Origin: Ficedula albicollis
Taxonomy: Eukaryota > Chordata > Aves > Passeriformes > Muscicapidae
Length of the DNA stretch: 64,000 bases
Assembly: GCF_000247815.1 (NCBI RefSeq)
Contig: NC_021681.1
Span: forward strand, 4,178,914-4,242,913
Direction of reading: 5' to 3'
Both the position numbers and the translations under genes were made by a program. The notes below the pieces were generated by a model, which did no database searches, was not told the DNA's origin, and was given only the letters and a program-made list of their open reading frames with translations. Positions 53,183 to 64,000 of this stretch are shown here, one piece after another (the first letter of the stretch is position 1; each line of letters begins with the position of its first letter).

Positions 53183-56100
53183 GTAAGAGCTATTTAAACC
53201 TGATTTTAAGTACACTGAGCCTCTGGTAATTTAAAACTCACAAGGATATGAGTCTCTGTAGAGAGCTGGGACATTTTGAGGCAATATCTGAATGAAGATT
53301 TCTGTTGGGATTTTACCTGCATACAATTAGTGATATCACTTGCATGGATTGTTTTTTAAAATCTTTTGAGTATAACAGATGTTTTGTGTTTTTAACAGAC
53401 TTTAGATACAAGCACATAGTGCAAAGAGAGTCTTTATTGGTTGTTTGCTTTGGGGGAACACCAAAGGTCTGCTGCCAAAATGTTCTTGCTTCCTGAGCCA
53501 CATGCAGCTTTGTCAATTTGGCAGCTGGGAGAGAAGAAGTGCTTTGCCTTAGTTACTGATTTATATTAATTATTTCAATGTTTTGTGTTCTCTTCGAGTA
53601 AACTTGCTCCTATTTGGGAGTTTTTACTAAAGCACACTTTAGCAGGGATGCACCAAAGCAGTGTCAGTTCAATGTTTCTGAAAATGGTTATTTAAAAGTG
53701 CTTGGGGAAATTTGCCATAAGACATAGAAGCCAAGTACAAATTAGGGAGATTCTGCTTTGAAACATTTTTTTTCTTCTAATTCTTGTTACATTTTCAGCA
53801 TTAGCCTCAGAATTTAATTCTAGTTTGCCTGAGTTGTTAGCAAACAACTGTGTTGTAGTGAAGATACTCAGCTATCAGATATTCTACATTAGTATCAAAC
53901 TGTAATTAGTAATTTATAATTAACACTTGGAGCCTCAGTTGTTTGCTTAGACTCAAAAAGGGCTCTTCAAAAAGAGTGAAAAAATGTCTGTGGAACTCTG
54001 AAGAAATAGTGTATTTGGGGATGACTTCTACAGATTCTGTCCAGCTGTTCAAGTTCAGACATGAAATCCATGACATCTGTTTGGTTTTGTTTTTTGTTTG
54101 GTTTTTTTTTTAAATTTTTTTAAGTGTGAGGCTGTGGCTGTATCCTTCCACTTGAGCACACAGTGCCTGGTACTGCAAACCCACCCATCCCTCATGTACT
54201 GCATAGAACACAAAAGCCTCTTTTTTCTCTTTACATTATGTTAGAATATTTTTTTCGAAAATCCGCTGACTTTGGGTCTTTTGAAGGATAATTTTATTTA
54301 TTTTTCCAAGTTGATGTAGATGGTGCTTTTGTGTTTTGATTCCAAAAAGAAGAAAAACCCCAAGCAACACCCTCAGCTCTTTAATTGTGAAAGTCAGTGC
54401 AAGGCCAGGTTTATGGGGCTTTCAGCTGTTGTGTTAAGTGTGTTTCCCATAATTAGGAGCTATCTTGGTTTTTTTTTTTTAACCTGGAAAGCTCTCTCTG
54501 TTTATGGCACCCACAGAAACACCCGAATTCGGGCACTGACATGCTGAGGCCATAATTAATATTGTGCTGCTTTTCTTTATGAGATCAGTTGGAACTGAAA
54601 AACTTAGAAACCTCATGCATGATGCTGTGAGCAATGAGGAAAAGGGGTCAGCCTTGGGTCAGCTTCAGAGCATAGAGCACAAAAAGGTCCAGAGTCAGCA
54701 GCTGTGGCATTACAGCCCAGCTAACACTGCCTCCATTGCTTTCAGTTTTGGCTAAATAAGGTAGCAAATGATAGAAAACAGGCATGAGGTATTAAACTGT
54801 GACCCTCTGCCTGATTTCTTTGGTGAGCTGTTGGGATAGCAGGAACTGCTGACTGCCGTTTGTCATGGAAAATGGGAATTTTTCACTTGGGATGGAGGGC
54901 AGGAATGAGGAAAAGGCAGTGACATTGCTGAATAGGTGGTGTGTGCTAGCACAGTCATTTTTCAAAAAGCACTCAGAGAAACTGTTGCCCTCAAGCAGCT
55001 ATCCTAGAGGAGTGGAGGTTCAGATTAGTCTTGCCCACTTCTCTTTGCTTTTGTAATTTTTGTCACTAGATGTGAAAACAAGATGTGGTGTGGGGTTTGT
55101 GTTTGATTCAGGTCAGCAGTGGTTTGTCAGTGCAGTGGGACACAGGCCTTTCCCATGGGCTTTTGACACTGCCTGCTTGGGGAGATGTAGGTGATGGCAA
55201 AAGGTGGTTTGGTTTTTTTTTTTTTCTCCTATTCAAATTATTTTATCTTCTGTCTGTAAGAACTATGGCAAGTGACTTTTTACTGGGAAAAATGGTGTGT
55301 CAGTGGAAGGACAGCCTGAGTGTAGGATCAGTTCCTGGAGAGACCCTCCCTTGTACAGTGTGGTAGGGAACCTGATGCTGTAGCTCTGTTTATTGTCCTC
55401 CTGCCTAGAATGAGCCACAGCAGCATTTTTAACCATATGGGATAAACAGAGTAGCCACAGTAACAGCTTAATCCAAGCAGCTTTACCCTGTCATCCCTTC
55501 CTTTCTCCAATATGTGTTTAAAACAGTTGCTTCTCTCCTGGCAGGAGTTGGTGGTTGCCCCTCCTTGGTAGCCCACTTGACTTTTTAACTTGCCAGAGAG
55601 CAAGAAAAGAGACTGAGGGTGATGTAACAGATGGAGAGAGAACAAAATAGGAAAGAACAGTCTTGTCTTGGTGTTATTGGTGTACCTGGAACAGTTTGTT
55701 AAAGTTCCCCATAGCTGCATTCTACCACATTTTAAATCCATTGTCTCTGTCCCTTTTCCCCATCTGTTTCATAAGGTTTGATTTCTAAGTAGGAATTCTA
55801 TTACTGAGAGGGAATTATTCTTTAAAATATGTTGGGCAGAGCCTTTCTCCAGTGAATCTGATTTGAATGTTAGGGGATGGAGAAATACTCAATGTTTTCT
55901 AGAGTTTAAAAAAACTGGAAATGGGCCCTTTATGGTTTCTCCTTTCCCTTCCAAAACAGGAGAGAGAATGAAACATATCCATTCAAAGCTAGACTGCAAT
56001 ATTCATTATTTTCGTGAGTTGTTTTTTTTTTTTTTTTCCTTTTTATGGCCAGCTTGTTTAGTCAGCTCAAATCTTGCATGTGCCATTTCAGGGTACCTGG

Positions 56101-59100
56101 CCTCTTCTCTCCAAACTAAGTCTGTCCAAAGGGTGATTTTGCAGACTACAAGATGAATGATTGGCAAATTCAATTTAGTTCAGATTGTGGCCACACTTCA
56201 AAGTAATCAGGGTTTTACAGTAGAAGTTCTGCCAGCTTTCTAGATTTTCTGAAGAGATTAAACTTGCAGGCTTTTGGTCAGCACAAAAATGTGGCAGATT
56301 CTTAAGTAGAAGGGGTTGGGTTGAATTCGTCAAAATGACATTTAATGGAATTGCTGCCATCATATGATGTTTAATATTTGGTCTGTGTGTTGTTGCTTAT
56401 GTAGGAGATATGTGTCATTTTGGAAATTCTTTTACATGAATGCTCTATGAGGAAGTGCCCCAGAAAAAGTAGTTTATATTATTATGCTTCAAGTTTACTG
56501 AATTGTTTGGGGAGAACTTGGTGCTTCTTCAATGGCATGTACTTCCTCTTCTCCTTCTGCTTGGATGTCAAATGCAATTTGGGAGTCAAAAATATTTGTA
56601 CAATTTATTATAGGGTCTGCCTGCCTGCTCCACTCTAAAAGAAAATTTAAACTGGAATTTTTTTCTTTTGTTGGGTTGTTTTGAGAACAGAAGTCTGTTC
56701 TTTTTAATTTTTCTTCTTTTATGTAATGAAGTAATGATGTTCTGCATCCCTACTGTGCTGTCTGAGGTGTCTGTCCTAGTAAGGAGATGCTTCTCTCCAC
56801 TGCCATTCTTGAGAACAGGCTAGTTAGATAAGATTACACTGTAATTACCCCCTTTATTTTCTTTTTTTTTTTTGATTAGTGTCTCTCACTTCTCTTGTCT
56901 ACCTTGGTGTTCATTGATGTACCCTGCAAAACTATTACATTACTACAAAACCAAAGTGACTTATTCTATACTAAGCTGAAAATGTGGGCCTGATGATTAT
57001 TCTGATAGTGATAATGCCTTTGCTGAGCACTTCCTTGGCTAATTGGAATTGATAAATTGCATCAATAAAGATGCAAAGCTGCTCTCCATCCTATGCTTAG
57101 AGTGGAATCGAATAACTCTGGTTATTCTGGTTTCTGTGCAGTTTGCATTATCTGTGATTGAAAGATGCCATGAAAGTGGCTTCCCCTTGGATACCTATTG
57201 TTTTCAACCAGCCATTGGAGGCCATGAAATCAGAGCTGGGAGGTTTTTGGGATGGCAGAGGAAGCAACCTGACTGCAATATCCTTCCCATGGTTTGGAGA
57301 GAGTGTTTCCCACTTGTGCACACAGCAAAATGCTGCTCTCAGTAGAGAGAGTAGATTTTGGTAGCATTAGTGCCCCCAAGAACTTCCATGGGGATGATGC
57401 AGAAATGATGCAACTTTTAACTGCTGTTACTGAGCACTTTTAAGTAAGAAATATGTGTATGTTAAAAGCTGGGGTAATGCTGTGGCCACTGAAGAGCACT
57501 TGCTGTGTGCAGTGAGGAGCTCTGAGCACACTGCAGGTGGGACAGGCAGCCCAGTCCCAGCTCCTGCCTCTGCCTTGCTCTCCCTGTGCCTGCTTAGACC
57601 TTCCTTCCTTTTCCTCTCTGTGCTGTGAAAGTATTAACAGCTTAAATATGTGAGGAGTCAAGGGACAGTCTGCTGCTGAATCCTATTAAGTGCTGTGCTG
57701 GAGGAATCGAGGTGCTGTTGGTCTGCTCAGTGTTTTTCTTCCCTAGCCAGGAAGAAATAGTCAAAATTCCAGAAAGAATCATAGCCAGATGTTTGTCATT
57801 GCTTCAGTTTGAGTCTCCTAAATATGGCAAATAAGCTGCCTTAGGACTTATTTTTGTCTGACCTCAGAAGAGAAAGTTAGTAATTCACTATTTTAAATTT
57901 GCAATTATTATAGGGTTTCAAAAGAAGGTAACTAAAGCTTTGCATTTTGTGTACTGTTTGATTGCACTATATATTTTTTAGGCCTGTTATTTTGTGTTTG
58001 GAAGCTTGACTTTTTTGATGCTATGTAGGAATGTGGTATTGGGTGGGGAAAGGTGAAACCACAGCCATTTTATTGACAGACATTTAGAGTGTGTGTTTTG
58101 TTCATTTGAGTGGTTTTTTGTTTTTTTTTAGGGAAAAACTTAAATGATATAAACGAAAATTATTATTTTACAGTTCTCTTGACCTTAGATGTCATATTAT
58201 ATGTAAAGAAAAAATGAGTTGTATTGCTGTAAAGAAAAAACAGTCTGAATATCTGTGTACAAAATATTGATTATGTGCACACATCTAAAAACACAGAAAC
58301 CATTTAGGAAAATGGTGATCAAGTGTTATTACAGTCCTTGAAATATTAATGTAGTGGATTGAATTACTAACAGTTTGCATGGCTAGGCAGGCGTTTGCTT
58401 TTGTTTTCATAATCTAGTGATGTAGGATAGTGAAAATAGGAAATCAATCTTATGCCATTCAACCAAAATGGCTGTAGGAAATGCTTTGTTCTGCAAAAAA
58501 ACCCCAAAATAAGAAGTCCACTGGAAACATTTTAAACCTTTTTTGTGTGTTGGAACCCTGGTCACTGAGAATTTTAGACCCTGATTTAATCCCAACCCTT
58601 GCAAAAAGAGGATAAGCCTCGACAGGTGACAGTGAAGATTGGGCCCACAGATGGGTGATTCTATAAAATATATGGAGCCTGAAAGGGAAGAAAACCCAAA
58701 AGCAAACCAAGAATCAACCCACAGGCAGCTAAAGACAGCTACTGAAGTTCAGTGTGCTAAGAGGCAGATCAGAGAAATTGCAGGTTTGTGCCTGCTGGAA
58801 AAAGGCACTTGGAGTTGAGCAAGGATGATGTCTCATGGTACTCTCAGGGTTCACAGCAGCACAGACTTGGGGATGTGCATTTAGCTAGACAGGGTTGCAA
58901 AAGCACCCCTCTGTGTCAGCCCTTTCTCCTTGCAACCAAATTCATGTTTGGAAAGGGCAGTGCGGCCTACCTGGGTAGGAGAGAGACTGTATACACTGAA
59001 TATTAAAAAAGGTGTTCTATGGTGCCAATGCCTAGTGTGAGATTCACTGTTCAAGGCTGGGTTGGATATGGGAGGGGAGTTGGGTCCTCTCTCTGACAAA

Positions 59101-59569
59101 GCAGTCATTCATTGATAAAAACAAGAATTAGAAGAGGAGAAAAAAACCCCAAAGCTTTGTAGAGACTATTAGAGCTGTCTGACATGACTTCAGTTGAAAT
59201 AATGAAGGAAAAGTGTTGCTGTGCTCTCAGCCCACTTCTCGGGCAGATTGCCTGAAGCCAGTGGTATAGGAAACTCCTGCTGGCAAGAGGGAAGTTAAAA
59301 CAGCTTGGCCTTATCTAATCTGGCCTATAGGTATTTATTAACCCATCACTGTGTTATCAAACCTCTGCTCAAAGTACAGTGGGGTCTGATGTTAGGACAG
59401 CTGGTACAATTTCAGATTTGCACAAAACAAAAGGGAGTTTTGGCCTTTTCTGTACAAATACCCAATTTGTATTTGCCTTTTGTGCAAAGAGTCTGTCATA
59501 ACTGTCTTGTAGATGTTTTAAACTGTTTCCTTTGGGCAGACTTCCTCAAAGCAGTGTGCCAGCCTGGAG
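53183..59569. other. FARP2 intron (first intron after the start codon), left part
   Basis: AT-rich sequence with T-rich runs near 54,100, 56,025 and 56,865. No further FARP2 exon (the F1-lobe continuation with a WKRLNLV-like stretch) is seen in any frame with splice sites. No transposon was recognised here. Confidence 0.65.
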
Positions 59570-60017
59570 TAGCCTAACACCTCACAGGGGAAGTGCAGTT
59601 ACAGGGTGCTGTAACCCCTCTCCTAGGAGAGAAGGCTGGGAGAATTGGGATTGTGCAGCCTGCAGAAGGAAAATCTCTGGGGACACCTTTGAACACCTGA
59701 AGGGGCTCCAAGAGAGGTGGAAAGAGACTTGGAACAAGGTCTGGAGTGACAGGACACAGAGAATGGGTTCCCACTGCCAGTGGGCAGGGTTAGATGGGAT
59801 ATTGGGAAGGAATTCTTCCATCTGAGGGTGATGGGACCCTGGCACAGGGTGCCCAGAGAAGCTGTGGCTGCCCCATACCTGGAATTGTCCAAGGACAGGT
59901 TAAAACAAGGCTTGGAGCAACCTGGGATAGTGGGAGGTGTCCCTGCCCATGGCAGGGGATAGGACTGGGTTATCTTTAAGATCACTTCCAACCTAAACCA
60001 TTCTGTAATTCTATGAA
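59570..60017 (+). mobile_element. CR1 LINE 3' fragment, about 450 bp
   Basis: GGCTGGGAGAATTGGGATTG, GGGGACACCTTTGAACACCT, GAAGCTGTGGCTGCCCCATA and the full terminus CCATTCTGTAATTCTATGA are in CR1 sense order. It is one of the least diverged copies here, with a clean 3' end at about 60,017. Confidence 0.92.
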
Positions 60018-63000
60018 AACCCAGATCAAATCTGGTGAATGTGGGCATGGATGATAGTTTTGAGGAAAAAGCATAATTAATGGAGGAAGACTTGCAATTT
60101 TAGTGAAGTGGGTTTGTTTTTGTTTTTTTTTTTTTTTAATGAACAGAGGAAAAAAAATTACTGAAAAAATAGAAAGTTTTATTTATATGCATATACATGC
60201 ATATGAAATGAAGCTGTGCAAGGTTCCAGAAGCACCTGCAATGTGACTGTGTAGAGTGGCCAGGCCTGTACAAGGGAATGGCTTTAGAAGGTTCAGGGGT
60301 TTGTGCAAGTAACAAACTTCAAGGAGGAAAAACTGAGATTAGTGTCCTGACTTGTTCCTTCTCTTTATTAGCTTGCATGGATCAAGGAGGTGCTTAGACT
60401 TTGTGGTATGAACCTGAATTTGGGATGAGCTACCCCAAAGCAGCTGCTGTCTGTGACACTGTCACTGTTGTCACCTGGATGTTCAGTTATTAACAAGCAG
60501 GAATTTGGTGCCAAATCATCCAGCAGTACCTGTGAAACTGTCCAAGGATGTGGTCCATGGTGTTAATTTATGTGACTTCTTTCTTCCCCAGGTAGTCTAC
60601 AACAGTTTTATTCCAAGTAGTCCAGGTATTTCAGCTCAGCACCATTTCTAAAAACCTAGGAGCATTTTTTGTCTTTACATGCTCACTACCTAAGTATACA
60701 TTTTCCAATCTCATTCACATAATTCCCTCCCTTTTGGGAATGTTTTCCCATGTCATCCAGTTGTTGTTTTCCTACTTTCAGGCATCCAGCAAGTCTAACC
60801 ACTCTGGAAAATCTTGTTTGTTGGGTAGAGCTGGTTCAGTGCTTTGACACTGCCTTAGATGATCCTTTAAATGATCATAATTTTAAAGCCAGCCTTAATT
60901 AAATGTGCCAGAGGCTTCCATTTCTAGAATAATTTGTCTGGCTGTGGATTCTGCTTAAAAAAACCCTGGCAAAACCACATCAAAACCAACCACTGAAATC
61001 TTAGGACAAAAAAAAAATCATGGGGAGGGAGTCTTAGATTTTTTTTTTTTTAAACAAGAAATGCCCAATATGGACTGTAATAATGGAACTTAAAATAGCT
61101 ACGAGATTTTTTACTTGGATTTGCAGCTTTCATAGTTGAGTAAATGGTATTTCAATGTAACACAATAATTCTTTCTGTAACATAATAATGAAGAATAATG
61201 AGGAAGAACTTTCAAGATGAAAGTGCACTGTATCTCATTTTGTGATAATGAAGCTGCATCCTGTGCAGTGTAGGCTATTAAATCCTCTGCAGACTATTCT
61301 TGGTGTGGTCTTTGTAAAGTAACCTGTAGTTGGGATCTGCCAGGATAAAGGGATGGATAAAATAAATGTATTTAAAATACTGTTTCTTCAAAAAGAATTA
61401 AAAGAAAGACGGAAAGAATTGAAGTGTAAAGTTATTATTAATTTCAGATATCAAAATAAAATAGTATTTAAGCAATTTGTCTGAGCACATGAGTGTTTGA
61501 CAGAGTTGTTACCTGGTGCTTGTTTTTGTGGGGAAGCAGCGAGTATTTTCATTGGAGCTATTAGTTCAGTCAAAATTGAGGAAACTAATAAAGTAGTGAA
61601 AAGGAAGGCAGTTATTTCTTGCTTTTTCAATTTGCAGATTGAATACTAGATATGGAGCTGTAAGGTCATCTTGTTTCAGCCATGAAAGCACTAAGTTAAT
61701 GACTGGTATTCCTTGCCACCTTAGATTATTTCCTTCTTTCTCTTAAATATTCTAAAGTCCACCCTGTATTCAGAAATGCAGTTCTGTTTATATGTGGCAT
61801 TAATGATGATTATTAACAGGGAATTTTGAGGGTGTTTTTTCTGTCTCACGCTTCATTTGGACAGAGATCTAACAGATTACAGAAGGGTTGGAGATAAACA
61901 GAGTGATAAACTCACCAAAATGTTTGCATATTTCTGATTAGGAAAGGAAATAGCACGTCTGTGTTTAGTTGCAAATTGTCTGTTTTTTAATTTGCCAAAA
62001 AATGAAAAAAATCATTTTTTCATTAGGAAGACTATTAAGGTGCCCCAAAGAAGAAAAACCAATAAAAATCCATGTTGAAGTGGCCTTTATTTAAATCAGT
62101 CTAGTTTGCCTTGGCCATTCACAGGGTGCTCTGTGTTGGCTGCTTGTGAATGATGATGTCAAATCTAAACTTGTGCCTCTCATGCAAGTCCACTATAAAC
62201 TAGAGGATTTGGTCTCCAAGGTGTTTGCTGGTGCTAGGGTCTGGTGGCTCTGGCTGCACCAGTTTCCATTTTATACCTCAGCTTTATAACTTTTTTCCCC
62301 AAACTCTTCACTTTTGGACTGATTTTCCCTTCCAGTTTATCTGCTGCCAAAAGTGGATTTCATTTTTGGAAAGTTGGAGCAAGGGCAGTTTGCCAGTTTT
62401 GGAAGACGAGAATAGTACTCCTTATGAAAATACTGGAGTTTATGGTTTTTAAATTAAAATATGTGGAAGCAGAAGGTTAGGATGTTCTGGAAGACAAGTT
62501 TAGCAGGTAGAGAGGAAGCACTGGTTTTGATAATACTGAGCTATGGTATACTGAAAATCCTAGGCTGTGAGTTTGCTTTTCTCTCTTCCTAAGCTCAGAC
62601 ATTATGGCAGAGGGGGGATCTGCCACGTAGGGGGTGATATTTGAGAAAATAGCAAATAACACTTGGCTTGATTCTCCCCTTCTGCTCTGCTCTGGTGAGA
62701 TCCCATCAAGAAGGTCACTGAGGAAAGCTGTTGTTAGCTGGTTATTTAGTTTTTTTACCCTATTTTTTCTTTTTCTTTTAGTGTGAAATAATTCAGTAAT
62801 ATCAATAGTCATTGTCTTGGCAGAAAATAAAGAGTAATTGAGGAGTTTGGAATGGAAAGTATGCCATGTTGTGAATTTGTACTGAAAGCAGGACCTTTAT
62901 GAAATGCATTCATGCAGCTACTTGTCCTGATGTCAAAATTACAGTAATTAAGAAATGACTTCAAATATTTTCTTTGTGCTGCTTTTATGCAGATTAAACA

Positions 63001-64000
63001 ATGACATGGAGCTGCCCACTATGTTACTTTCATTTCTGTTTACTTCAAAATGTTCAGCTCTTTGGAAAGGATGGTTATTAATGTAATAAACAACTTGAGG
63101 AACCAAATAGTTCTAGGATTAGTTTTCTCTAAGAATTTGAGGCCTAATAATAAAAGACTGTATTCTGTCTCAAGCTTTTGAACCTCATTTTTATTTTAAA
63201 ATAAAATTAATACTGTTCTTTCAAAATGTGACATTTATCCTTTGAAGGATGCAAAACTATACTGAGCTTAAACTGGGCTTTTTCTTAGCTTTTCATTGTA
63301 AATGGCACTCCAAATTACAGTTGGTAGCCCAAGAAAAATTATTTTACACTTCTAACATTTGGATGGCACCTTTATAATTTAATCGGTTGCCAAGAGCTTC
63401 CAGCTCCAACCGCCTAAATTTCTTAATCTCCAGTTTCCCTTGAAGGAGTGTGGATTTGAGAGTGGGAGGAGGGAAGAGGCAGGGATCTGTGCCATACAGC
63501 CTCTTTTTTTGGGAGAGATGAGGGCAGCTAGATTGTCTTCAGGCATGGAACTTGATGGAGCCAAGAGACGTGGCTCAGTTTAAGTGGAAGAAATCTGTGT
63601 GTTAGAATCCAGTTGGGATCATTTTAATGCCTGCATGGAACTAGCCCTGCACACAGATTCCTTGATCAGAGCAGCACACAGTTGGGCTGTAAAACTTGTC
63701 TGATTGTTAGCAGAGATTCTTAACTTTCAAGAGTTAATCCAAGTGTATCAGTTCTTACAGAGGGTGGTTGGAACCAGAATTGCTTCTTGTGTCACAAATG
63801 AGAAATCAGGGATCTGGGTCACAGGACGTGTCATGTTCAGAGGATTCTAAAGGTTTGTCCATGAAAAGGCAAGTTGTGTGTCCCACCCTCTGCACATGAG
63901 GTTGGTCAGGGCATTGCTGCCTCCTCACAAACATTGCTGGCTGAAAAGAGTTCCTTTCTTGGGTCTCTGGGGCCTGTGAAAAGGAGGTGTGCAAAAACAG
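60018..64000. other. FARP2 intron, right part
   Basis: About 4 kb of AT-rich intron to the window edge. T-rich and A-rich runs lie at about 60,120 and 61,040. Short open frames show no recognisable exon. Confidence 0.6.

Noticed and set aside
59532..60048. Cluster of open frames up to 141 codons on both strands
   Set aside because: Explained by the CR1 fragment at 59570-60017.

Overview
The window is vertebrate nuclear DNA and almost certainly from a bird. Coding sequence is split into small exons with GT/AG junctions. CR1-type LINE fragments ending in the avian ATTCTATGA-like 3' terminus are scattered throughout, and there are avian-style class III (ERVL-like) retroviral LTR and internal fragments. 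The LTR flavour suggests a passerine, but this rests on recall of repeat families and was not searched. No bacterial, phage, CRISPR or operon-type structure is present.

Layout. 1-17,000: a gene-poor left part with a small CpG island at the edge (243-670), then a GC-rich promoter domain (13,300-17,300) interrupted by two enormous pure-C runs. By vertebrate synteny (HDLBP, SEPTIN2 and FARP2 are neighbours, HDLBP and SEPTIN2 head to head) this domain is probably the shared promoter of leftward HDLBP and rightward SEPTIN2. No HDLBP coding exon lies in the window; only a candidate noncoding first exon on the minus strand is seen. 16,959-about 38,350: the complete SEPTIN2 gene on the plus strand. 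It has a noncoding first exon, 11 coding exons with all phases agreeing (1,089 nt, 362 residues plus stop), and a separate 3'-UTR exon. 38,400-48,000: intergenic, with a truncated ERVL-like element and a CR1 fragment. 47,930-48,890: the CpG-island promoter of FARP2, containing another pure-C run and an exact 265-bp tandem duplication. 52,959-53,182: the first coding exon of FARP2 (68 residues). The rest of FARP2 lies beyond the right edge, so 53,183-64,000 is intron.

Function. SEPTIN2 is a filament-forming GTPase of the cortical and ciliary-base cytoskeleton. FARP2 is a FERM/RhoGEF protein acting on Rac/Cdc42. HDLBP (vigilin), if it is the leftward gene, is an RNA-binding KH protein. These are housekeeping neighbours, not a pathway or an operon.

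Notable irregularities are the four C homopolymers, all in CpG islands and most likely assembly artefacts; the exact promoter duplication beside one of them; a solo LTR with intact target-site duplication 54 bp from a SEPTIN2 splice donor; antisense retroviral pol debris in the same intron; and a 78-nt near-perfect hairpin. I did not find a convincing new biological system.
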